Assembly: GCF_001709345.1 (NCBI RefSeq)
Contig: NZ_MDTQ01000001.1
Location: forward strand, 2,927,980 to 2,991,979
Direction: 5' to 3'
Length of the DNA stretch: 64,000 bases
DNA from: Terasakiispira papahanaumokuakeensis
Lineage (GTDB): Bacteria; Pseudomonadota; Gammaproteobacteria; Pseudomonadales; Halomonadaceae
The notes under the pieces are model-generated. The model made no database searches, was not told the DNA's origin, and worked only from the letters and a program-made list of their open reading frames with translations. The position numbers and the translations under genes were made by a program. Of this stretch, positions 18,601 through 26,708 are shown piece after piece. How positions within the stretch are numbered: the first letter of the stretch is position 1; every line of letters begins with the position of its first letter.

Positions 18601-18729
18601 TGGCACATCGATATTCGGGTATTCGCGCACCGATAGCCTGTCATAAGCAATGATCCCGACTAACAGGATCAACAAGCTCATGACCGTAGCCAGCACAGGG
18701 CGCTTGATCGACAGTTCAGATAACACCAT
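15664..18729 (-). CDS. RND multidrug efflux permease (HAE1 family)
   Basis: Inner-membrane proton/drug antiporter of about 1021 residues, the AcrB/MexF type. It has twelve hydrophobic helices and two large periplasmic loops. The TM4 segment GLVVDDAIVMLENIYRHIEEG carries the paired Asp of the proton relay. The start at 18729 (MVLSELSIKRPVLATVM) has an AAGGAG site; the open frame extends upstream but overlaps the fusion-protein gene. The partner membrane fusion protein lies 13 bp upstream. The outer-membrane channel is probably the TolC-type gene at 20588. Substrate not predictable. Confidence 0.93.
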   Translation of the reverse strand: MVLSELSIKRPVLATVMSLLILLVGIIAYDRLSVREYPNIDVPTVSVETTYDGANASIIESQVTNVLEDSLSGIEGIDFMTSSSRKGESQITINFKLDRDADTAASDVRDRVGRVRGQLPDDIDEPVVAKVEANAQPIMYLAFSSPNHTPLEMTDYADRLVKDRLQTVEGVAEVRIFGERRYAMRIWLDKARMAAYGVTVTDVANALRSQNLEVPSGTVKSSDREFTVLSQTDLKQPEEFERIILRHDNGYLVRLSDVARVRIGAERDRGTVRFNGKTAVALGVVKQSVANPLEVSEGVREMIPEIEGILPEGMKVNVAYDSSIFIDRSIEAVYHTVFEAVILVILVIFLFLRSLRATLVPLVTIPVSLVGAFIFMYALGYSVNTLTLLAMVMAIGLVVDDAIVMLENIYRHIEEGMSPIQAAFKGSKEIGFAVIAMTITLAAVFTPIAFTEGRTGKLFAEFALTLASAVIVSGFVALTLSPMMCSRLLKHEQHGRFYLWGEKVLDGLSNLYRRSLKATLKVRPLMLLLGVGCLAGMAYSFTHLNSELSPTEDRGTIIGFGIGPEGATTEFLDPYSRQLEGMFAKVPEVERYFVITGLFPSENNVIAFAGLKDWEVRARSSQAIAGELSGPMYAGIPGIMSFPVLPASLGQSPVARPVELVVQSTGEFADLERLMNAVMGKVYASGKLIRPDMDLKLNKPQLEIDVNRDKAATVGIQVSDITSTLETLLGGKTVTRYREGNEQYDVIVKVEDAERTTPNALNSIYVRNSQGQMIQLSNLVTIKETVAPKELNHFNKLRAATIEASLAPGMTQGEALTWLRETIEQTAQEMGIQGVQFDYAGQAREFIQSGNTLMVTFVLALGFIYLVLAAQFESFRSPMVIMLTVPLAILGAVLTMLATGGSLNVYSQIGLITLIGLITKHGILMTEFANQLREKGQDKFESIVEGSVLRLRPILMTTGAMVLGNVPLALATGAGAESRQAIGWVIVGGLTFGTLLTLYVVPTIYTYIVNKIPHQVEPDYE

Positions 18730-18742
18730 ATTGAAGCGCTCC

Positions 18743-19816
18743 TTACTGTGAGTCAGCGGGTGCCGGCAAATTAATAGGCACCGCTGCGGCACCAGGCTGC
18801 AGCTTCATTTGTCCTGCGGTCACGATGATATCGCCTGGCGCCAAGCCTTTCACAATACGCACCTGACCCGAGCGACGCAGTCCTATTGCCACAGGCGTAA
18901 TCTCAACCTTGCCATCGACCAGTTTGTAGATCAGCTGCTGATGTCCTTCAGGCACCAACGCATCTTCCGACACCATCAACGCATCGGGAATCGTCTCCAG
19001 CGTAACGGTCACCCGAGCAAAAAGTCCCGGTTTCAATTGCCCTTCATCGTTATTCAACCGCGCTCTTACCGTGAAATTACGGCTGTTATCATCGATCGCA
19101 GGGGATAAGGCATAGACTTGCCCGGTAAAACGCTGACCCGGCAAAGCATCGAGCGTAATCGCCACCGACTGATCACGCTGGAGATCACTGACGTAAATTT
19201 CAGGCACCTGAAATTCAAGCTTAATGGGATTCACAGACACCAGCGGCGCCAAAGACTCGCCAGGGGACACGTACTGCCCAAGACTGACCTGTCGCAACCC
19301 CATCACGCCATCGAAAGGCGCCACTAAAGACATTTTATTGATACGCTCACGCGCCAGCTCAACTTCAGCCTCATCGGTGCGCAATTTAGCCAAAGCCGCA
19401 TCACGATCATTGGCGCTGCCTACATTTTTACGCAGCAGCTCATTGGCACGACGGTATTCCAATTGACTGAGTTCACGACTGGCTTCAGCTTGTTTCAGCT
19501 GAGCCCGCTCAATGGAGCTATCTAAAGAAAACAGCACATCACCGGCAGAGACCGCCTGGCCTTCATCGAAGTGGATTTCACTGACTCGACCCGCCACCTC
19601 AGGGCTGACCACGACACTTTCATTCGGTGTCAAAGAGCCCACCGCTTCAAACTGCCGCTCAATCCTTTGAGGTTTCACTACCTGAGCTTCTACGGGGAGT
19701 CCCTGCGATTCTTGTGCCGCGTAGAGGGAGGACGAAGTGGCGGCCATCATAAGTGACACAGCCAATACTCGCAGCATGGCGCGCGGCAAGCAGAAATTTT
19801 GAACTGGGCGTAACAT
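18743..19816 (-). CDS. RND efflux membrane fusion protein (periplasmic adaptor)
   Basis: 357-residue HlyD/AcrA-like adaptor that links the RND pump to an outer-membrane channel. It has a signal-type N-terminus (MLRVLAVSLMMAATSSSLYA), a lipoyl/barrel-sandwich half (VSPEVAGRVSEIHFDEGQAVSAGDVLF), a helical hairpin rich in coiled-coil heptads (about 95-150), the second lipoyl half (VAPFDGVMGLRQVSLGQYVSPGE) and a beta-barrel end. No lipobox is seen. First gene of a two-gene operon; ATG 19816 is used though it lacks a good ribosome site, and ATG 19777 is an alternative. Confidence 0.92.
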   Translation of the reverse strand: MLRPVQNFCLPRAMLRVLAVSLMMAATSSSLYAAQESQGLPVEAQVVKPQRIERQFEAVGSLTPNESVVVSPEVAGRVSEIHFDEGQAVSAGDVLFSLDSSIERAQLKQAEASRELSQLEYRRANELLRKNVGSANDRDAALAKLRTDEAEVELARERINKMSLVAPFDGVMGLRQVSLGQYVSPGESLAPLVSVNPIKLEFQVPEIYVSDLQRDQSVAITLDALPGQRFTGQVYALSPAIDDNSRNFTVRARLNNDEGQLKPGLFARVTVTLETIPDALMVSEDALVPEGHQQLIYKLVDGKVEITPVAIGLRRSGQVRIVKGLAPGDIIVTAGQMKLQPGAAAVPINLPAPADSQ

Positions 19817-19979
19817 AAAAGGGGCGTTCCTCTGCGTTATCTGGAGAACTCACATGACCGCTACGATAGCGTGAATTCGGCACTATCATTCGGCTGTTTT
19901 GCGTCTTTTTGTCGTATCGCTCGCAGGGTAATCAGCCCTCATCGAAGCTGAACAACCTGATATCGATCGGTTTACCCTT

Positions 19980-20053
19980 TATATAGGACTTTTATATAGG
20001 GTTTATTTTTAACTCTGATGACTCATCCCTAATAAAGCTCATCCCTAATAAAG
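19980..20053. repeat. Short direct repeats in the MFP/tolC intergenic region
   Basis: Region 19817-20587 separates the divergent efflux genes. It contains a near repeat TTTATATAGG (19979-20002, two copies) and a perfect 16-bp tandem duplication CTCATCCCTAATAAAG (20022-20037 and 20038-20053). Apart from the operator at 20256 I see no gene in this stretch. Confidence 0.75.
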
Positions 20054-20255
20054 CTCACCTATAGTGAAACTCATCCAAGCTTGAACATCATAAGCAGGCG
20101 ATACGGCGTCCAATGGCGCTTAACGTTCGGCAGAACGTCTTTCCCTGAACTTAGTCTCATCCTAACCAATATGACGGGCAGAAACGGGCACAAAAAATAG
20201 TTGCCTGCCTATCGATAGTGACGACAAAGTGCTGGACGCATCATCCTACCCCATG

Positions 20256-20271
20256 TAGACTGACCAGTCTA
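20256..20271. promoter_or_regulatory. TetR-type operator 3, upstream of tolC-like gene
   Basis: Perfect palindrome TAGACT-GACC-AGTCTA, with the same AGAC-N6-GTCT core as the two sites at 12177-12224. It lies about 320 bp before the tolC-like start. Confidence 0.6.
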
Positions 20272-20587
20272 ATCAGGTTCAATTCCTTGATTGAAGGCCG
20301 TGTCAATGCCCGGATCTGCGCATGGTCTGGCGTCACACCATGTTCACCGCAAATCCCGTACAATGAAGCATATGGTCATCATATCAGCGGTCATATCACC
20401 GCGATGTACTGTGGTGCAATCTCTTATTAGGTATCCCGTTTACAAGCCACCTGCTTATAAACACCAGCAAGGGAAGCCATCATGTCCATTGCAACAATGA
20501 TCACTGCAGTATTGCTGACCCATGCCCAGTCCAGGACTGACCTGAATCATCTTGACGAACGCTCAAGCGCAGAGGACGTCTACATTC

Positions 20588-21925
20588 ATGCGACGTAAAA
20601 CCCTATTAGCCAGTGCCCTGGCGTTACTGATCACCCCGGTCGCCCACGCTACAGACCTAATGGATATCTACCGTGATGCGGTCACTCAAGATACTCAACT
20701 GGCCATTGCCAAAGCACAGTTAGAACAGGTGCGTAGCCAAGCCGATCAGGCTAGCGGTAATTTGCTACCACAAATTTCGGCTTCCGGCACTTACAGTCAT
20801 AATGATGTCGATGCCGACGGTAACGACATGGATTATGAGAACCTCAACCTGAACCTTCAGGCCCAACAAATTCTGTTTGATGGCAGTGTCTGGAACAATC
20901 GTCAAGCGGCTGATGATCGCTTGAAAGCCGCCGTCTCTCAGTATCGCGATACTGAACAGAATTTATTGCTGCGCACGTCCCAAGCTTACTTCACCGTACT
21001 GCGTGCTGAAGATAGCCTGACAACGGCCCAAGCAGAAGAAGCGGCGATCAAACGCCAACTGGATCAGGTCAAAGAACAGCACGAGGTCGGCCTTGTTGCC
21101 ATTACAGGCGTGTATGAAGCCCAGGCCGCTTATGACAGTGCCCGAGCTTCTCGAATTGCAGCAGAAGGCCAACTTGTCGTCAGCTATGAAGCACTAGAAC
21201 AGCTGACCGACAAAAACTATGAAAACCTCGAAGTGCTGCAACGTGACTTCCCTATTCAGCATCCAGCCCCGCAGGATAGGACCGTCTGGGAACGTATGGC
21301 GCTCAGCAACAACCTCAGCTTGGATACCGCCCGAGATAATGTCAACGTGGCTCAAAGCAGCCTGAAAGCCAAAAAAGCAGGCCACTACCCGACATTATCA
21401 TTAGTGGCGCAGCACGACCGTAACTCTGACTCGCCCAATGGCACTGGCACAATCGAGCAAAACACAACCACCGTAGGCGTGAAGGCCAGCCTGGAAATTT
21501 ATTCTGGGGGCACCACCAGCGCCGCTATCCGCGAGGGCAGCTTTGCACTGGAAGAAGCTCAGGTGTCACTGGAACAGGCTCGCCGCAACGTACTGCAAAA
21601 TGTGCGCAGCACCTATACCCAAGTCAACACCGACATCCAAACCGTCGAGGCTCAACGTTTAACGATCAAATCCAGTCAAAGCGCCTTGGATGCCACTCGC
21701 GCAGGCTATGAGGTCGGTACCCGTAATGTCGTCGATGTACTGAATGCAGAGCGCAACCTGTACGCCGCACAACGAGATTATGACGATGCGCGTTACGACT
21801 TCATCATTGACCAGCTCAACCTGAAGCGTGCCGCTGGGAGCCTCACAGAGCAAGATATCGAAGCACTCAACCAGTGGTTATCGGATTCACCCGCACCGCA
21901 AGAAGCGCTATCATCCGATCGCTAA
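20588..21925 (+). CDS. TolC-family outer-membrane efflux channel
   Basis: 445-residue outer-membrane protein with a clear signal peptide (MRRKTLLASALALLITPVAHA) and the two repeated coiled-coil/beta halves of TolC. The first half starts DLMDIYRDAVTQDTQLAIAKAQLEQ; the second ends GYEVGTRNVVDVLNAERNLYAAQRDY, a TolC family signature. The frame is open from a TTG at 20552, but the signal peptide starts at ATG 20588. It probably docks with the RND pump divergent from it and possibly with other exporters. Confidence 0.92.
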   Translation: MRRKTLLASALALLITPVAHATDLMDIYRDAVTQDTQLAIAKAQLEQVRSQADQASGNLLPQISASGTYSHNDVDADGNDMDYENLNLNLQAQQILFDGSVWNNRQAADDRLKAAVSQYRDTEQNLLLRTSQAYFTVLRAEDSLTTAQAEEAAIKRQLDQVKEQHEVGLVAITGVYEAQAAYDSARASRIAAEGQLVVSYEALEQLTDKNYENLEVLQRDFPIQHPAPQDRTVWERMALSNNLSLDTARDNVNVAQSSLKAKKAGHYPTLSLVAQHDRNSDSPNGTGTIEQNTTTVGVKASLEIYSGGTTSAAIREGSFALEEAQVSLEQARRNVLQNVRSTYTQVNTDIQTVEAQRLTIKSSQSALDATRAGYEVGTRNVVDVLNAERNLYAAQRDYDDARYDFIIDQLNLKRAAGSLTEQDIEALNQWLSDSPAPQEALSSDR

Positions 21926-22093
21926 TGTCAGCTTAACCCCTGACTTGACCACGAACACTACTCGCGATCCCCGCGCTTATCGTCAGTATCCACAGCCCGA
22001 TTGAGACCAATCGAATGCAGTGGATACTGGCTTCAAGCGTGGGGTTTCTTATTCAACTGATCGCGGCGCCTGGAAAAAGATATAACGCAGCTC

Positions 22094-23008
22094 ATGGCTA
22101 AAACTCGCTATCCCAAATCTTATGCCCACCCCCGCTATTGGCCAACCTGGTTCACTATTGGTGCGATGCATATCATGGCCTGGCTACCGACACCTTGGCG
22201 AACTCGTCTTGGTCGTGCCCTGGGTTGGCTCGCTTGGCACTTGGCTAAACGTCGCCGACATATCACCGAAACGAATATTCGTCTAGCATTCCCGGATCTC
22301 TCATCAAAAGCGCAACAAGAACTCGCTTATGAGAGCTTTATCCAAAATGGAATTTCACTCCCGGAAACGGCTGTCGCCTGGTGCCGGGATATTCAGTTTC
22401 TACGTACCAAGACCACATTTAAAGGTCTGGAACATGTCGATAAAGCGCTACAAGAAGGCCGTGGTGCGTTATTGATGGGCGCTCATTATGCCGTACTGGA
22501 TTTGAGTGCGGCACTGGTCAATCTAGAGCGCACCGTTGATAGCACCTACCGCCCGCATGACAATCCATTGTTCAATGATTTCATGATGAAAGGCCGCGCC
22601 CGTTCATTAGAGGAGGCCTTGGACAAAAACAATCTGCGCCGAGTGCTGACCCGATTAAAACAGAACAAGCTGGTGTGGTATGCCCCCGACCAAGACTATG
22701 GGCGTAAGGTCAGTGTCTTTGCGCCATTTTTTGGGCAGTCAGCGGCTAGCATTAAAATGACCGCGCGCATTGCCAAAATGACCGGCACCGCTTGTATTCC
22801 ACTGCGAGTGCATCGCAAGCCAGATAATGAACATTATGAAATCGAATTTTATCCCCCTCTAAGCGACTTCCCCAGTGGCGATGAAATCGCCGATGCCAGG
22901 CGGGTCAACGCCGCGCTGGAGCTCATGATTGAGCAAGCGCCCGCTCAGTACATGTGGATGCATCGACGTTTCAAAACACGCCCGGAAGGAGAGGCCAGCG
23001 TTTATTGA
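22094..23008 (+). CDS. lpxL: Lipid A lauroyl/myristoyl acyltransferase, LpxL/HtrB family
   Basis: Adds a secondary acyl chain to lipid A at the inner face of the cytoplasmic membrane. 304 residues, one N-terminal hydrophobic helix, and the catalytic HX4D motif in MGAHYAVLD. Later conserved stretches are WYAPDQDYG and the end YMWMHRRFKTRPEGE. It begins at ATG 22094. Which acyl chain is used (LpxL, LpxM or LpxP type) cannot be told here. Confidence 0.9.
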   Translation: MAKTRYPKSYAHPRYWPTWFTIGAMHIMAWLPTPWRTRLGRALGWLAWHLAKRRRHITETNIRLAFPDLSSKAQQELAYESFIQNGISLPETAVAWCRDIQFLRTKTTFKGLEHVDKALQEGRGALLMGAHYAVLDLSAALVNLERTVDSTYRPHDNPLFNDFMMKGRARSLEEALDKNNLRRVLTRLKQNKLVWYAPDQDYGRKVSVFAPFFGQSAASIKMTARIAKMTGTACIPLRVHRKPDNEHYEIEFYPPLSDFPSGDEIADARRVNAALELMIEQAPAQYMWMHRRFKTRPEGEASVY

Positions 23009-23132
23009 GATTCGGCGGCAATCAGTAGGCTTAACATCGCCCGCCGCCACTTTTAGCATGATGTGTTCACAACATGATGTAATAATCAACACTTCAATCA
23101 TCGATTTGTGAGCTGATGCTCAGGAGCAGGTC

Positions 23133-24497
23133 ATGCCGACAACCGAAACCAATCGCGACTGGGTCAGTGCCGCACTGGATGCGGTTGAGGAATGGGTTGT
23201 CGTCGTCGACCAGCACGCTCAGGTCGTCTTTTTAAATCGTCCTTACCGACAATTTTTAGACGTCACCCCCGAAACGTCCTATGGCCGCCCGGTCACCGAA
23301 ATCATTGAGAATACGCGGCTCCACCTGGTATTAAAAAGCGGCATCGCAGAACAAGGACGCCTACAAGAAATTCAAGGGCGTCATATGATCGCAAACCGCT
23401 ACCCAATCCTGGAGCAAGGCCAAGTGGTCGGCGCCATTGGCACCGTACTGTTCCACGATACTCATGAGTGGCGCATGATGAATACTCAAGTACGCGCACT
23501 CATGTCAGAGTTGGATTTCTATCGCCGAGCATTAGACAATCAACAAAGCGGTGCCCGCTTTCATCTTTCTGACATCATTGGCCATAGCGCGGTCATGCGT
23601 CAGCTCAACGATAAGGTCAAGAAAATTGCCAGTGGCGATGCTGCCGTCCTGATTCGTGGAGAGTCCGGCACCGGAAAAGAGCTTTACGCTCATGCCATTC
23701 ATTTGCTGAGCGACCGATCGCACAATAGTTTCGTGAAAATTAACTGTGCGGCCATTCCAGAAAATCTGCTGGAAGCGGAGCTTTTTGGTTATGAAGAAGG
23801 GGCTTTTACCGGTGCGCGCAAAGGGGGCAAACCAGGAAAGTTCCAGCTCGCCGACGGTGGCACACTATTTCTCGATGAAGTTGGCGATATGCCTTTGGCC
23901 ATGCAAGCCAAATTATTGCGCGTCCTCCAAGACCGGGAAGTCGAAGCCATTGGTGCCACACAGCTCAAACCGGTGGACGTTCGCGTCATAGCGGCCACGC
24001 ACCAACCCCTTGAAGACAAAGTCAAAGCGGGCATGTTTCGTGAAGATCTATATTACCGAATCAAAGTGGTCCAACTTGAGCTACCTGCGTTAAGAGAGCG
24101 TCGCGAGGATATCCCTGCCCTGGCCGATCATCTGTTAGAGCGGTTAGCTCGACGCACTGGGCGCCATAAACCCAAGTTAACCGCACAGGCACTCACACGG
24201 TTATTGGAACATGACTGGCCCGGTAATGTACGAGAGCTGGAAAACTCACTGGAAGCCGCGTTCTATCTCAGTCATGGTCACAAGATTACGTTACAGTCGC
24301 TGCCAGAAACACTGACACATGCCTTGATGCCAGCACAACAGCCTGGTCATACTCTACGTGAGCGGCTAGCAGCCGCCGAATACGAGATTCTAAAAGAAGC
24401 ACTGGCAGCCTGTAATGACAACAGAATGGAAGCCGCCCATTTTCTGGGGATCGGCAAATCAACGCTATACGATAAACTCGCCAAGTATCAGCTTTAA
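23133..24497 (+). CDS. Sigma-54-dependent activator, HbcR-like (PAS, AAA+, Fis-type HTH)
   Basis: 454-residue enhancer-binding protein. An N-terminal PAS domain (about 10-115) senses a signal. The AAA+ domain (about 145-375) has Walker A GESGTGKE (176-183) and the sigma-54 contact loop GAFTGA (223-228). A C-terminal Fis-type helix-turn-helix ends it (RMEAAHFLGIGKSTLYDKL). It lies directly upstream of a DctPQM transporter and 3-hydroxybutyrate dehydrogenase. In Pseudomonas a sigma-54 activator next to bdhA controls hydroxybutyrate use, so the same role is likely here. Three palindromes TCCG-N6-CGGA in the following intergenic region are its probable targets. Confidence 0.92.
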   Translation: MPTTETNRDWVSAALDAVEEWVVVVDQHAQVVFLNRPYRQFLDVTPETSYGRPVTEIIENTRLHLVLKSGIAEQGRLQEIQGRHMIANRYPILEQGQVVGAIGTVLFHDTHEWRMMNTQVRALMSELDFYRRALDNQQSGARFHLSDIIGHSAVMRQLNDKVKKIASGDAAVLIRGESGTGKELYAHAIHLLSDRSHNSFVKINCAAIPENLLEAELFGYEEGAFTGARKGGKPGKFQLADGGTLFLDEVGDMPLAMQAKLLRVLQDREVEAIGATQLKPVDVRVIAATHQPLEDKVKAGMFREDLYYRIKVVQLELPALRERREDIPALADHLLERLARRTGRHKPKLTAQALTRLLEHDWPGNVRELENSLEAAFYLSHGHKITLQSLPETLTHALMPAQQPGHTLRERLAAAEYEILKEALAACNDNRMEAAHFLGIGKSTLYDKLAKYQL

Positions 24498-24669
24498 CGG
24501 GTAATGTCGTAACGGGCGATTATCGCCGCCCGTTGATGATCACTTTTCAAACTTGGTCTTGCTTAAACTCAGCCTTCCTCAAGTTTTATCCTATTGAAAT
24601 ACTGACGGCTTCGCTTCTATCTCGCCGAATTTACCGTTCTCCCCTGCATTCATGTCCACCGTCTAAAAT

Positions 24670-24683
24670 TCCGAAAATCCGGA
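24670..24683. promoter_or_regulatory. Enhancer-type palindrome 1 (TCCG-N6-CGGA)
   Basis: TCCGAAAATCCGGA, first of three like sites between the activator gene and dctP. Starts of sites 1 and 2 are 19 bp apart, about two helical turns. Confidence 0.7.
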
Positions 24684-24688
24684 CATAA

Positions 24689-24702
24689 TCCGAAAATTCG
24701 GA
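24689..24702. promoter_or_regulatory. Enhancer-type palindrome 2 (TCCG-N6-CGGA)
   Basis: TCCGAAAATTCGGA, perfect inverted repeat with the same half-sites as site 1. Confidence 0.7.
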
Positions 24703-24766
24703 AAGCATGAAATCCAATTTAAAACGAGGCCTTCAAAACAAAGGCTGGATTTTCACACTCCATCCT

Positions 24767-24780
24767 TCCGGATTACCGGA
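24767..24780. promoter_or_regulatory. Enhancer-type palindrome 3 (TCCG-N6-CGGA)
   Basis: Core of TTCCGG-ATTA-CCGGAA (24766-24781), 240 bp upstream of dctP. A convincing -24/-12 promoter was not found between here and 25021; the rest of 24498-25021 holds no gene. Confidence 0.65.
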
Positions 24781-25021
24781 ATAAAGGCGCATATCGCACC
24801 CCATCCGAACATTACGTTGACGTAACCGTCAATCTCAGCTATTGCTAACTTACTGAATACACTGGTGCTAATCGGTTCACGGCACACATCGTGATATCAG
24901 TCAGGCGGGCACAACCGAACCCTTCTTTAAAACCAACAACTTGGACGTATTTAAAACCAGCAATTTGAACGTAAAAAAATAGAACACCAACAGCAAAAAA
25001 CAACAATGAGCAGGAGCCTTT

Positions 25022-26065
25022 ATGTCACGTCATCTCACAAAAACCGCATGGGCTATGGTGCCCTTACTGTTATCGACCAGCGCTGTCGGCTGGGCTGACG
25101 GTCCACGTAAACTGGACGTTGCCAGTACTTTCGGCACTCAAAACTTTCTTGGTGCTGGGGCCGTACATCTGTCAGAAACACTGGAGACCGCATCATCCGG
25201 CCAGATCAAACTCAAGGTTCATGAGCCCGGCGATCTCGTTCCACCATTTGAGGTCTTTAATGCGGTGTCCACCGGTGCTGTAGATGCAGGCTGGGACTGG
25301 ATGGGGTATTGGGCCGGTACCGTCCCGGTGACCAACCTTTATGGCGCCCTCCCTTTTGGCCCCTCTCCTGAGGCCTTTATGTCGTGGATGTGGGCAGGCG
25401 AGGGGCTCGACATCATTCAAAGCGCTTATGATCCCTACAACATCAAAGTGCTGCCTTGCTTACTGTCACCCCAAGAAACAGGGGGGTGGTACAACAAAGA
25501 AATTAATACCTTGGAAGATTTCAAGGGCCTGCGTATGCGGATCTCAGGTCTTGGCGCTAAAGTACTCAACAAGCTAGGCGCCTCAACCCAGCTGATACCA
25601 GGTAATGAAATTTATCTAGCGCTTGAGCGTGGCCGCATTGATGCCACAGAGTTTTCGATCCCTCAGGTGGATCAGGCGATGGGCTTCAGTGAAATTGCCA
25701 AATACTATTACTTCCCCGGCTGGCACCAAAGCGCAAGCTGGTTCTCCTTGCTGATTAATAAAGATCGCTGGAATGCTTATAGCGATCAGCAAAAAGCCCA
25801 ATTCGAGGTCGCGTGTCGTGCGACTCAGCAGTGGGCGTTGGCTGAAGCCTCTGCTCGCCAAATGAAAATTGTGGAAGAGCTCAAAGCTCAAGGCGTTGAG
25901 GTTCGTCGCTTCCCCGACCCGGTACTACAAGGGCTGAAACAAACCTGGGCTGAAGTTCGCCAGGAAGAAATGCAACAGCATCCACTGTTCAAAAAAGCCT
26001 ATGAGTCATTAATGGCGCATGCCCAATTGGTGAATGATTGGTACAAGCTCCAGGAGACGCCCTGA
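25022..26065 (+). CDS. dctP: TRAP transporter substrate-binding protein (DctP family)
   Basis: 347-residue periplasmic receptor of a tripartite ATP-independent transporter. Signal peptide MSRHLTKTAWAMVPLLLSTSAVGWADG. The mature part has GGWYNKEINTLEDFKGLRMRI and the key substrate helix LALERGRIDATEFS, with the Arg that binds a carboxylate. It resembles the TakP subgroup that binds 2-oxo or hydroxy acids. Context with 3-hydroxybutyrate dehydrogenase suggests 3-hydroxybutyrate or a similar short hydroxy acid as substrate (inference). First gene of dctP-dctQ-dctM-bdh. Confidence 0.93.
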   Translation: MSRHLTKTAWAMVPLLLSTSAVGWADGPRKLDVASTFGTQNFLGAGAVHLSETLETASSGQIKLKVHEPGDLVPPFEVFNAVSTGAVDAGWDWMGYWAGTVPVTNLYGALPFGPSPEAFMSWMWAGEGLDIIQSAYDPYNIKVLPCLLSPQETGGWYNKEINTLEDFKGLRMRISGLGAKVLNKLGASTQLIPGNEIYLALERGRIDATEFSIPQVDQAMGFSEIAKYYYFPGWHQSASWFSLLINKDRWNAYSDQQKAQFEVACRATQQWALAEASARQMKIVEELKAQGVEVRRFPDPVLQGLKQTWAEVRQEEMQQHPLFKKAYESLMAHAQLVNDWYKLQETP

Positions 26066-26066
26066 T

Positions 26067-26708
26067 ATGCCAGATTCGCGCCCAATAGCGCGCCCGGCCG
26101 CCTTACTGGCGGCCTTGGGTGAGCGTTTGATCAAGCTCGGGGTTAAAGTGGGTCAGGTCTCTAGCTGGCTGGTGATTGGGGTGATGGTCACGGTGCTAGG
26201 AACGGTGACGATGAATGCACTCGAAGTTAATCAGCTATTCAGCTGGGACACATCCATCCCTATTTTCGGCCAGGCCTTCACAATTAATAGTATGACGGAG
26301 CTGCAGTGGCACCTGTTTGGCATTCTGACTCTGCTGGGCGGCACCTATGCGATGCACTCAGATACCCATGTGCGCGTCGACCTTGTATATCTACGTTTAT
26401 CTCCCAGAGGACGACATGCGATTGATCTGATGGGTCATCTTTTGTTGCTCATGCCTTTTTGTTTCCTGATTGCTTGGCTTTCCATTCCCTTGGTCAAAAT
26501 GAGCTTTATGTCTGGGGAGCAATCCAATTATGGCGGCCTAACCGACCGCTATTTAATCAAAGCAGCGCTCCCCATTGGGCTCAGCTTTTTGGGGCTGGCA
26601 GCCTTTGGGCAAGCCTGCTACCACTTGGCTGGCTTGATTGACCCCCGCGTTCATATCGATGAGACAACATCAATAGACTCAACCGAGGAGAATGCCCATG
26701 TGGGATGA
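26067..26708 (+). CDS. dctQ: TRAP transporter small permease (DctQ family)
   Basis: About 213 residues, four transmembrane helices, with the DctQ landmark WHLFGILTLLGGTYAMHSDTHVRVDLVY. It starts at ATG 26067, one base after the dctP stop, with a CAGGAGA site inside dctP; an in-frame ATG at 26034 lies within dctP and is less likely. It couples with the large subunit DctM, whose gene overlaps its 3' end. Confidence 0.92.
   Translation: MPDSRPIARPAALLAALGERLIKLGVKVGQVSSWLVIGVMVTVLGTVTMNALEVNQLFSWDTSIPIFGQAFTINSMTELQWHLFGILTLLGGTYAMHSDTHVRVDLVYLRLSPRGRHAIDLMGHLLLLMPFCFLIAWLSIPLVKMSFMSGEQSNYGGLTDRYLIKAALPIGLSFLGLAAFGQACYHLAGLIDPRVHIDETTSIDSTEENAHVG

Noticed and set aside
24782-25021. Sigma-54 promoter for dctP
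   Set aside because: I searched for GG-N10-GC elements with TGGCAC-type context and found none convincing, so no promoter is listed.
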